The notes below the pieces were generated by a model. That model saw nothing but the letters and a program-made list of their open reading frames with translations. It was not told the DNA's origin and ran no database searches. Made by a program: the position numbers and the translations under genes. From positions 122,270 to 186,269 of the forward strand of contig JANYAV010000012.1 in the NCBI GenBank assembly GCA_025361145.1: a stretch of 64,000 bases of DNA, written 5' to 3'. Shown here piece by piece: positions 21,378 through 29,374 of this stretch. Numbering within the stretch: the stretch's first letter is position 1; each line of letters begins with the position of its first letter. Origin of the DNA: Dehalococcoidia bacterium (GTDB lineage: Bacteria; Chloroflexota; Dehalococcoidia; Dehalococcoidales; UBA3254).

Positions 21378-22580
21378 TTATTTGTTGTCGACCAGTGCCC
21401 TTTGAAAAACCGCTACGGCCCTTTCCAGAGTTTTATCATCTACGCAGTAGGATATTCTGAAGTAGCCAGGTGCTTGGAATTCACTTCCGGCGACGGTAAG
21501 GACGAGTTGTTTCTTGAGCTCAGTAACAAAGGCCTTATCGTCTCTGGTCGGGCTTTTTACAAGCATAAAGAATCCACCTGCCGGTTTTACCACTTTATAG
21601 CCCAAACCAACCAATTTTCCAAACAGAAAATTGCGTTTTCTCTGATAATCTTTAAGATATACCAGAGTTTCAGGTAAGCGCCTTACCACGTTCTGTATGA
21701 GCGCAGGACAGTTAACAAATCCCAGCGTTCGGTTGGTGTGAATCAGTGCGGCGGAAACTTCTTTGCCTCCTTCACAATCAGGATGGATAGCTGCGTATCC
21801 AATCCTTTCGCCAGGTATGCAAAGTTCGCTCGAGTAGGAAGAAAGGGCAATCGTGTTTACATAATGATTAAACATGTGCGGATATGTTATTCCATCAAAA
21901 ATTAGACGGGAATAGGTCTCATCGCTAACGGCATAAATAGTGGTATTTAGTTCAGTGCCCCTCCGGGACAGGACATCTGCGATGCCTTTCAGTGTTTCGG
22001 CGCTGTAAACCAATCCGGTGGGATTATTGGGCGAATTGATAATAATCGCTTTAGTTTCAGGTGTGATAGCTGTTTCCAAAGCCTTAAGATCGGGCGTGAA
22101 ATCATCGTTAGTTGGGATTACTTTACACACGCCGGAATAATTTTCTAAATATGGGACATATTCAGGGTAAAACGGAGAGAAAACGATAAGTTCTTCGCCG
22201 GGATTAAAAATTCCTTTGAAAATAATATTTAAAGCGCCGCTGGAGCCGCAGGTCATGATAACGTTATCCGAACTGAAATTAAGTCCTGTCTCTAGTTTTA
22301 ACCGTTCTGCCACCATACTTCGGTTAGCCATAAACCCGGCGTTTTCCATATAGCGGTGCTTGCCGGGCTGTGGTAGTTCTACGAAGTTCTTTAATACCTC
22401 AACGAATTCCGGGGGAGGGGCCATGAGAGTGTTACTGACGGAAAGATCGAAGACCTGTTCTTTACCGTAGTTGTTCTGTAAGATTTGGCTTTCTTCAGCC
22501 GATTTGGTGGCATAATTTGACCTGGTAATTCCTCTTTTAATATTCTCGGCAATCGGCATCCGGTTATACCTTCCAATCAA
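21378..22580 (-). CDS. Aminotransferase class I/II-like protein lacking the canonical PLP lysine
   Basis: Fold-type I motifs NSPNNPTG, SDETY, PGERIGY; SYSS in place of S-x-S-K. Confidence 0.85.
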   Translation of the reverse strand: MIGRYNRMPIAENIKRGITRSNYATKSAEESQILQNNYGKEQVFDLSVSNTLMAPPPEFVEVLKNFVELPQPGKHRYMENAGFMANRSMVAERLKLETGLNFSSDNVIMTCGSSGALNIIFKGIFNPGEELIVFSPFYPEYVPYLENYSGVCKVIPTNDDFTPDLKALETAITPETKAIIINSPNNPTGLVYSAETLKGIADVLSRRGTELNTTIYAVSDETYSRLIFDGITYPHMFNHYVNTIALSSYSSELCIPGERIGYAAIHPDCEGGKEVSAALIHTNRTLGFVNCPALIQNVVRRLPETLVYLKDYQRKRNFLFGKLVGLGYKVVKPAGGFFMLVKSPTRDDKAFVTELKKQLVLTVAGSEFQAPGYFRISYCVDDKTLERAVAVFQRALVDNK

Positions 22581-22619
22581 TTATTGTTCATTACGCAGCT
22601 TCGCTTCAAAGCCCCCTTT

Positions 22620-22628
22620 ATTATAGCA
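22620..22628 (-). promoter_or_regulatory. Extended -10 (TGCTATAAT) upstream of the aminotransferase-like gene
   Basis: Minus strand TGCTATAAT. Confidence 0.45.
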
Positions 22629-22703
22629 CAAGATGAGATCAGGCTGACAAATTCAATTAATTAATAGAGAAGCCGGTTTATTAAAGTTTAGCCTTTAGAA
22701 ATC

Positions 22704-22826
22704 ATGCGTGGATTGGAAGAAAAACGCCAGAAGGTTACCTCTGATGAAATAGAGTTTACTCGCAAGCTGCTGTTTGAACAGCACTCTGCTGAAAAGACGT
22801 CTTACAAACAGAAATCTTTTGAGTAA
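22704..22826 (+). CDS. Possible small ORF (40 aa), unknown
   Basis: Own translation: MRGLEEKRQKVTSDEIEFTRKLLFEQHSAEKTSYKQKSFE*; no clear SD. Confidence 0.25.
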   Translation: MRGLEEKRQKVTSDEIEFTRKLLFEQHSAEKTSYKQKSFE

Positions 22827-22885
22827 CTCAATGCTTTGGATTCTTAACCTTTTCACCTCGTTCGATAACTCACGAAGAGATAAAA

Positions 22886-22916
22886 CAGCCTCGTAAAGAC
22901 TAAGTTTACGAGGCTG
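22886..22916 (-). terminator. Terminator after MFS gene
   Basis: CAGCCTCGTAAA-gactaag-TTTACGAGGCTG, T-rich tail on minus strand. Confidence 0.85.
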
Positions 22917-22938
22917 CCATTTTACCTGACTAAATCAA

Positions 22939-24312
22939 TTACTCAGCTATAGTCCGGGTATCTCTATCCGGCATGGCGAAGATAAAGGGAATTGTAAGCA
23001 AAGCTATTACACCGGTGGATATAAAAACCACCTTAAAACCCAGTGATATATTGCCTATAAACTGCAGTATCATGGTGGTGATGGAGATACTAATAGCTCC
23101 TCCGCTGTTTCGGAACATTCCCCTGACCCCAGAAATAGTAGAAGCCCGCTGAGGCATCAGGTCAAGACAGGCATTACTTGAAGCTGGACTGGCAATTCCC
23201 ATCCCAAGTCCTATCATGAGGGTGATGACGGAGAGCATTACTACCGAGGTGATTTCTGTGCCTAATATGTTCATCTTTGAAAACTCAAATCCATATAATA
23301 GAATTCCACCGGACCCGATAATTGAACCCAGCAGCATTGGCTTGCGGTAACCCCATTTCACCAGGAAATAACTGCTGGTCATTGACGCCACAATGAAGCC
23401 GATTGATCTGACCATTAATACAAAAGCGCTCTGAACAGTGGTCATGCCGTACACCGCAACTGCGTAGAGAGGGACAAAAGAAGTAAATCCTAAGAGACAG
23501 GCGCCGTACATGAAATTATAGATATTAGCTGCCGCGAAAGGTTTCAAGCGCAGTAGATCCAGGTCTATTATGGGGTCTCGGGTTTTCAGTTCATGCCGGA
23601 TAAACAGGACCAGGAAAACGCTGCTGGCTACAAAAATGAGACTGGTGATTAACCAGCTCGAGCCCGTTTCGCTATGAGCAGCCTGAGATAGCCAGACCAT
23701 TAAGGTAAAAAGAAACGAGCTGAACAACCCTGCCCCTGCATAATCTATCTGGACTTTGACTCTCTTATTGGATTTTAAAATGAAGAATAGGGGAATAACC
23801 GCCAGAGTAACCAGGGGCACATTAAACCAGAATACAGATTGCCAGCCGAAGGTGGTAATCAACCAGCTGCCAATATTGGGGCCAACGATCCCCCCCAGGC
23901 TGTTGATGCTCATATTTATCCCGATAACTTGCTGGCGGTGACGGGGAAACATTTCGACGATGATACCAATAGAAGTAGGCACGAAGCCACCTCCACCAAT
24001 ACTCTGGATAAAACGAGCTGCTATCAATAGTTGAATGTTAGGCGCCAGAGCCGCTAATAGTGATCCTGTTACAAAGAGGCCTGAACAAATCAGAAAAGTG
24101 TTCTTACGTCCCAGCACGTCGCTTACTTTTCCCATTAAAACCATGGAACAAGCAGCTATTAACTGATAGATGCTTAATACCCAACCCGCTAAAACCAGTG
24201 AAGTATCATAGTAGGCTGTGATATTGGGGAAAGCTACCGAGACTGCTGTGCTGCTTATCCAGGAAAGCAGCAACACCAGCTGGATACCAGCAAAGACTAA
24301 AATCGCTTGCAT
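22939..24312 (-). CDS. MFS transporter, DHA2/EmrB-QacA-like
   Basis: Many TM helices; MGKVSDVLGRKNTFL; GGGFVPTSIGIIVEMFPRHRQQVIGIN. Confidence 0.85.
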   Translation of the reverse strand: MQAILVFAGIQLVLLLSWISSTAVSVAFPNITAYYDTSLVLAGWVLSIYQLIAACSMVLMGKVSDVLGRKNTFLICSGLFVTGSLLAALAPNIQLLIAARFIQSIGGGGFVPTSIGIIVEMFPRHRQQVIGINMSINSLGGIVGPNIGSWLITTFGWQSVFWFNVPLVTLAVIPLFFILKSNKRVKVQIDYAGAGLFSSFLFTLMVWLSQAAHSETGSSWLITSLIFVASSVFLVLFIRHELKTRDPIIDLDLLRLKPFAAANIYNFMYGACLLGFTSFVPLYAVAVYGMTTVQSAFVLMVRSIGFIVASMTSSYFLVKWGYRKPMLLGSIIGSGGILLYGFEFSKMNILGTEITSVVMLSVITLMIGLGMGIASPASSNACLDLMPQRASTISGVRGMFRNSGGAISISITTMILQFIGNISLGFKVVFISTGVIALLTIPFIFAMPDRDTRTIAE

Positions 24313-24472
24313 ACCTTGTGATTATAACCTTCTAAGTGAATTTCTGTAAAAACGCGATAATGTATGATCCAGGGCTATTTTATGCTAATGCCCAATGACC
24401 CATCTCCGAGTATATATCTGTAAGCGATTCCATTGCAGGCTTGCATGACTGTTATTGTCTAGAAGGGGGATT

Positions 24473-24547
24473 TGGCTCCCCGACCAGGGCTCGAACCTGG
24501 AACCTAGCGGTTAACAGCCGCGCGCTCTACCATTGAGCTATCGGGGA
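24473..24547 (-). tRNA. tRNA-Asn (anticodon GTT), CCA encoded
   Basis: Minus: TCCCCGATAGCTCAATGGTAGAGCGCGCGGCTGTTAACCGC...GGTTCGAGCCCTGGTCGGGGAGCCA. Confidence 0.95.
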
Positions 24548-24594
24548 ATGCCGACGTGGAGCACAGGTGAGTGAAGCTTTTGCCCACAAGGGAT

Positions 24595-24623
24595 ATTATC
24601 ACTTTTTGATGCTGAAAAGTCAA
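24595..24623 (-). promoter_or_regulatory. Promoter of tRNA-Asn
   Basis: Minus: TTGACT-N17-GATAAT. Confidence 0.65.
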
Positions 24624-24791
24624 GCTTAGGGTTGTATTATGCAGGGTTTAAACAGGCCATGCAGCGAAATGCTTAAATTTCGAATCTGTTCCTAAAAATG
24701 TTATAATTAGTTATACTTTGAATTATGACAATATATTTCCCGCTTCAAACACTTAATAGCTCACAAATCAAATTAATAGGAATAATAAACG

Positions 24792-25388
24792 ATGTTTCGT
24801 TCTAATCGTATTTCTGGTTTGAATCCGGTTCTTGTTTTGATAGGTGTGACAGTCGTTATTTATCTGGCTCAGATGTTCGATCAGAGTGGGAATATTGAAA
24901 GACAATTTGCTCTGTCCACATCCGATTGGATTAATAAACCCTGGACACTCCTGACCTATATGTTTCTGCATGCCAGTCTTTCACATGTACTTTTTAACAT
25001 GATCACTCTCTATTTTTTCGCCAATTTTGTGATCGCCCTGGTGGGAGAAACCACTTTCCTGCTGACTTATTTCGCGGGGGGAGTGGTAGGCGGACTCATG
25101 TATATTCTCTTTTCATACATCCCCGTACCTTTTATCCAGACTTCTCCCATGGCCTCCGTAGTAGGAGCCTCTGGAGCAATATTCGCTCTGGGTGGGATAC
25201 TGATGCTTATGCGCCCCAATGCCAGGGTCTTGATGTTTTTTGTGATTCCTTTGCCGCTATGGATAGCCATTTTGCTTGGGTTTTTAATTATCACTCCCGG
25301 TATAGCCTGGCAAGCCCACCTGGGTGGGTTGGTCTACGGAGCTTTGGTTGGCTGGTATTACCGTCGCCGGGAAATAAGAAGATTTTAA
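24792..25388 (+). CDS. Rhomboid family intramembrane serine protease
   Basis: [11 protein letters not shown] (Ser) and AHLGGLVYG (His) in multi-TM protein. Confidence 0.92.
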   Translation: MFRSNRISGLNPVLVLIGVTVVIYLAQMFDQSGNIERQFALSTSDWINKPWTLLTYMFLHASLSHVLFNMITLYFFANFVIALVGETTFLLTYFAGGVVGGLMYILFSYIPVPFIQTSPMASVVGASGAIFALGGILMLMRPNARVLMFFVIPLPLWIAILLGFLIITPGIAWQAHLGGLVYGALVGWYYRRREIRRF

Positions 25389-25419
25389 GACTGGTTTTTA
25401 TTATACAAGGAGGGATTGC

Positions 25420-26664
25420 ATGGGGTCTTTGAAACAAACTGATCCAGAGGTCAGTAGAATTCTGGAAAATGAAGTCAAACGCCAGAAAGAAACTATCAAT
25501 CTAATTGCCTCTGAAAATTATACCAGCCGGGCGATTTTGGAAGCCCAGGGCTCTGTTTTTACTAACAAATACGCTGAAGGATATCCCGGAGCACGCTATT
25601 ACGGTGGTTGCGCCAATGTGGATGCGTTGGAAAGTTTAGCAATTGAGCGGGCCATGCAGCTTTTCAAAGCGGAATATGCCAATGTCCAGCCTCATAGCGG
25701 GGCTCAGGCTAATATGGCAGTCTATTTTGCCCTACTGAACCCTGGTGATACAGTCATGGGCATGAGTTTGGCCCATGGTGGGCATCTTACTCACGGGGCC
25801 CCTGCCAACTTTTCGGGCAAAATATATAATTTCGTGGGTTACGGTGTCGATAAAGAAACCGAACGCATTGATTATGATGAAGTGCAAAGATTGGCGATTG
25901 AGCATAAACCTAAGCTTATTGTGGCTGGAGCTAGTTCTTATCCTCGCATTATTGATTTTGAGCGCTTTAAGAAGATTGCTGATATGGTGGGTGCTAAATT
26001 CCTGACGGATATCGCTCATATCGCCGGCTTGGTTGCCGCTGGCGTTCACCCGTCACCGGTGCCGTATGCTGATCTGGTTACCGGAACCACCCATAAGACC
26101 CTGCGCGGGCCGCGAGCCGGTTTTGTCGTCGGCAAGAAAGAATATGCCCATAAAATAGATTCAGCCACTTTTCCACGCATGCAAGGCGGGCCTTTAATGC
26201 ATGTGGTAGCCGCTAAAGCGGTCTGTTTCCTTGAGGCTTTACAGCCGGATTTTGTCAAATACCAGCAGTCCATTCTGGATAATGCTATGGTCCTGGCGGT
26301 CGAACTAGAAAAAGCTGGCTTACGCCTGGTTTCCGGTGGAACGGATAATCATATGCTGCTTGTGGATTTAACGCCCATCGGCGTATCTGGATTGGATGCG
26401 CAACAGGTCTTGGAATCCGTGGGCATCATCGCCAACCGCAATGCGATTCCTTTTGATCCTCTACCGGTCAGAGTTGCCAGCGGTATGCGCTTTGGCACGC
26501 CAGCCGTGACTTCCCGCGGTATGGGCCAGACGGAGATGAAAGTCTTATCCGGTTGGGTTGTGAAAGTGCTTACCCATATTGGTGATATCAATATTCAGAA
26601 ACAGGTAAACGATGAAGTGAAACATCTTTGCGGGAAGTTCCCTATACCCGGAATTGACTATTAG
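25420..26664 (+). CDS. glyA: Serine hydroxymethyltransferase
   Basis: [15 protein letters not shown]; full-length SHMT. Confidence 0.97.
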   Translation: MGSLKQTDPEVSRILENEVKRQKETINLIASENYTSRAILEAQGSVFTNKYAEGYPGARYYGGCANVDALESLAIERAMQLFKAEYANVQPHSGAQANMAVYFALLNPGDTVMGMSLAHGGHLTHGAPANFSGKIYNFVGYGVDKETERIDYDEVQRLAIEHKPKLIVAGASSYPRIIDFERFKKIADMVGAKFLTDIAHIAGLVAAGVHPSPVPYADLVTGTTHKTLRGPRAGFVVGKKEYAHKIDSATFPRMQGGPLMHVVAAKAVCFLEALQPDFVKYQQSILDNAMVLAVELEKAGLRLVSGGTDNHMLLVDLTPIGVSGLDAQQVLESVGIIANRNAIPFDPLPVRVASGMRFGTPAVTSRGMGQTEMKVLSGWVVKVLTHIGDINIQKQVNDEVKHLCGKFPIPGIDY

Positions 26665-26686
26665 TCATTAATACTCAGATATTCGT

Positions 26687-26730
26687 AAAAAAACTCCTTC
26701 CCTGCAGATTACGCAAGGAAGGAGTTTTTG
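26687..26730. terminator. Bidirectional terminator between glyA and convergent ORF
   Basis: AAAAACTCCTTCC-...-GGAAGGAGTTTTT. Confidence 0.88.
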
Positions 26731-26754
26731 ATTATAGTTTCCTCTTTTTATCTT

Positions 26755-27447
26755 TCATGAATAGCCGTTCTTTTTTAGCCACAAAAGACCTTTCTGAGTA
26801 TCACTGGCGACTCTGGCTTTTTCACAGGTCTTGAGCCGGTGTTGGAAGCACCAGTACGTGAATTGCTTGACCTCAGTCAGGTTGCTGTTAGACAGCAAAT
26901 GATAATGTTTTTCTTTGCGGAATTGCTTTAAAAGTGTGGAGTAAGGCTCATCATACACTCTGGAAAAAACCTCTTCCTCTTCAGCTGTATTGTTAGTCCA
27001 AAAGTTTGAGCGCCTTTCTTTACGCACCTCTTCACGAATAGCCTGAATCAGGGCTTCTTCGACTGTAATACCATAAAAGAAATTCAGGTACTTATGATAT
27101 TTAGCCTCTCCCATCAGGTTTTTATATTGGTCGGGGCTTAATGGCAGGGGCGGTTTGCCGTGAAATAGCAGGTCATTTTTTTGCTGGTCGGGGATAAAAC
27201 CTTCCGCTGTGTCACAGAGTCGTTCTGCCAGCAGCAGCCAGTCAAAAGCTTCTCCTTCAATCAGGTATTGAAATTCGCGTCCATCAATTACCTCGCTTTC
27301 GTCCGTCCATAGGCCAATGGTTTCCAGCAGGGCCAGATACCAGTGTTTTCCGCCCGCCAATGCAGCCTGAAAATGGCGGATCGCCATTTCAGTGTTACTG
27401 ACAGGAGGAAGCCCTTGATCGTTTAAGTTATGAGTAGACTCATCCAT
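26755..27447 (-). CDS. Conserved-looking hypothetical protein (230 aa)
   Basis: Intact ORF; no family recognised by eye. Confidence 0.75.
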   Translation of the reverse strand: MDESTHNLNDQGLPPVSNTEMAIRHFQAALAGGKHWYLALLETIGLWTDESEVIDGREFQYLIEGEAFDWLLLAERLCDTAEGFIPDQQKNDLLFHGKPPLPLSPDQYKNLMGEAKYHKYLNFFYGITVEEALIQAIREEVRKERRSNFWTNNTAEEEEVFSRVYDEPYSTLLKQFRKEKHYHLLSNSNLTEVKQFTYWCFQHRLKTCEKARVASDTQKGLLWLKKNGYS

Positions 27448-27536
27448 CTTATCTTATTTTAACATGCCCTGATCAAGAATCAACTGCAAAATCATCATTT
27501 GTTAAGTGAAAATCAATTTGGAATGTTGATAGTCAC

Positions 27537-29258
27537 CTAGGATTTTAATGAGGCTTTAAATTTAGCTAAAGGCAGTGTATTTAAAATATCCCTGGCTTCG
27601 CACCAGCCGCGCCTTGCGATTCCTATCCCATACCGCATGAAGTTGAATTGTTCGGGATGGTGGGAGTCTGTGTTAATAACCAGTTTGATTCCTAATTGCC
27701 GTGCCTGATAGATATGTGTATCCTTTAAATCCAGTCGGCTAGGCGTCGCATTGATCTCAAGCACGGTTTGATGATCCAGTGCTGCTTTAAAGACTGCTTC
27801 AATATCTATTTCTACGGCTTCCCTTTCCCCTAGCAGACGGCCGGTGGGATGCCCCAGGATATCTACATGGGGATTGCTGACGGCTGAGATGACGCGCTTG
27901 GTCATCTGGTCGATACCCTGATTCATACCTGAATGAATGGAAGCGATTACTATGTCAAGCTTAGCCAGCACCTCATCCGGAACATCCAGTGCCCCGTTAG
28001 CTCTGATATCAACCTCCATTCCGCTGAATATATGGATATCAGAATATTTCCGGTTTAATTCAGAGATCAGCTGAAGCTGTTGCTGGATGCGGTCAATGCT
28101 GAGACCGTGGGCGATCCCTAATCCGGGTGAATGGTCGGTCACCGCCACATATTCATACCCTTGCTCGAGGGCCCCGGCGATCATTTCTTCCAGAGGTGCT
28201 GCACCATCACTCCAATCACTGTGAAGATGCAGATCGCCTTTGATGTCGGAAAGTTCGATCAGATGCGGTAGTTTGCTTTGTTCAGCCAGTTCTATCTCAT
28301 GCAGGCCTTCGCGGATTTCGGGTGGGATATATTCCAGCCCCTGCCGCTTGTAAAAAGCTTCTTCTGAGATGTATGTTTCCAGTTGGCCTGTAACAATATC
28401 TGTAATGCCGTATTCTGAAAGGCTCAAACCCAGTCGCGCAGCCCGCGTGCGTAATTCAATATTATGCTGCTTGCTGCCGGTGAAATACTGCAGTGCAGAT
28501 CCAAAAGCGTCATTACTTAATAAACGCAGATCTACCTGTAGCCCGTTGTTGATTATGACACTTGCCTTGGTGGGACCTTTTTCCTGAAGCTCGTTGATTG
28601 AGGGTAGTTGAATAAAAGCCTCAATAGCCTCCTCCGGATTATCGGCCGTCCCGATCAGGTCTATGTCCCCGATAGTATCTCTAAAGCGGCGCAGGCTGCC
28701 GGCCGGACTAAGATGCCGTATCCCTGCGATTGCGTGCATCTCTTCCATCAATATTTCTGCAGCGGTTAAAGCTGTGCTCACCGGTACACGTTGTTCGCCC
28801 TTCTTTTTGCGGTAAGCCTTGATCTGACGAAGGATATTTTGAGCGGTTTTTTCGCCCATACGCGGTAATTCTGCCACCTGTCCATTTTCAATAGCCTTTT
28901 CCAGACTGTCGATGTCGGCAATACCCAGTTCTTTGGTTAAGAGCAGAGCGGTGCGTGGGCCGATGCCCGGCACTTCCATTAGTATGTTTATCCCTGGAGG
29001 AAATTCGGCTTTAAGTTTTTCGTAATAATCGAGGTGTCCCGTGCTCACCAATTCAGTCAGCTTTTGCGCAATGGCGTCACCCACTCCTGGAATTTCTTTC
29101 AAACGTTCCTCTGACACCAGTTTGTCTACTTCTTCAGACAGAAATTCGATAGAGCGGGCGGCTTTTTGGTAAGCCCTGGATTTAAAGATGCTTTCACCTT
29201 TAAGTTCAAGTAACACCGCGATGTTATCGAGAATTTCGATTATTTCAGTGTTCTTCAT
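27537..29258 (-). CDS. polX: DNA polymerase X family with PHP domain (PolX)
   Basis: HhH motifs, GDIDLIG nucleotidyltransferase motif, PHP motif GDLHLHSDWSDG. Confidence 0.94.
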   Translation of the reverse strand: MKNTEIIEILDNIAVLLELKGESIFKSRAYQKAARSIEFLSEEVDKLVSEERLKEIPGVGDAIAQKLTELVSTGHLDYYEKLKAEFPPGINILMEVPGIGPRTALLLTKELGIADIDSLEKAIENGQVAELPRMGEKTAQNILRQIKAYRKKKGEQRVPVSTALTAAEILMEEMHAIAGIRHLSPAGSLRRFRDTIGDIDLIGTADNPEEAIEAFIQLPSINELQEKGPTKASVIINNGLQVDLRLLSNDAFGSALQYFTGSKQHNIELRTRAARLGLSLSEYGITDIVTGQLETYISEEAFYKRQGLEYIPPEIREGLHEIELAEQSKLPHLIELSDIKGDLHLHSDWSDGAAPLEEMIAGALEQGYEYVAVTDHSPGLGIAHGLSIDRIQQQLQLISELNRKYSDIHIFSGMEVDIRANGALDVPDEVLAKLDIVIASIHSGMNQGIDQMTKRVISAVSNPHVDILGHPTGRLLGEREAVEIDIEAVFKAALDHQTVLEINATPSRLDLKDTHIYQARQLGIKLVINTDSHHPEQFNFMRYGIGIARRGWCEARDILNTLPLAKFKASLKS

Positions 29259-29268
29259 AGCTAAAATA

Positions 29269-29312
29269 CAAAATGCGATATGCTGTTCTTGCCTTTATCA
29301 TATCGCATTTTG
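29269..29312 (-). promoter_or_regulatory. Perfect 14-bp inverted repeat between secA and polX (terminator or polX 5'UTR hairpin)
   Basis: CAAAATGCGATATG-N16-CATATCGCATTTTG. Confidence 0.7.
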
Positions 29313-29374
29313 GGATGTCGCTGGTATTTAATCTATTTTGATCTTAATTAGATTATTCCCATTTCACTGGTTAT

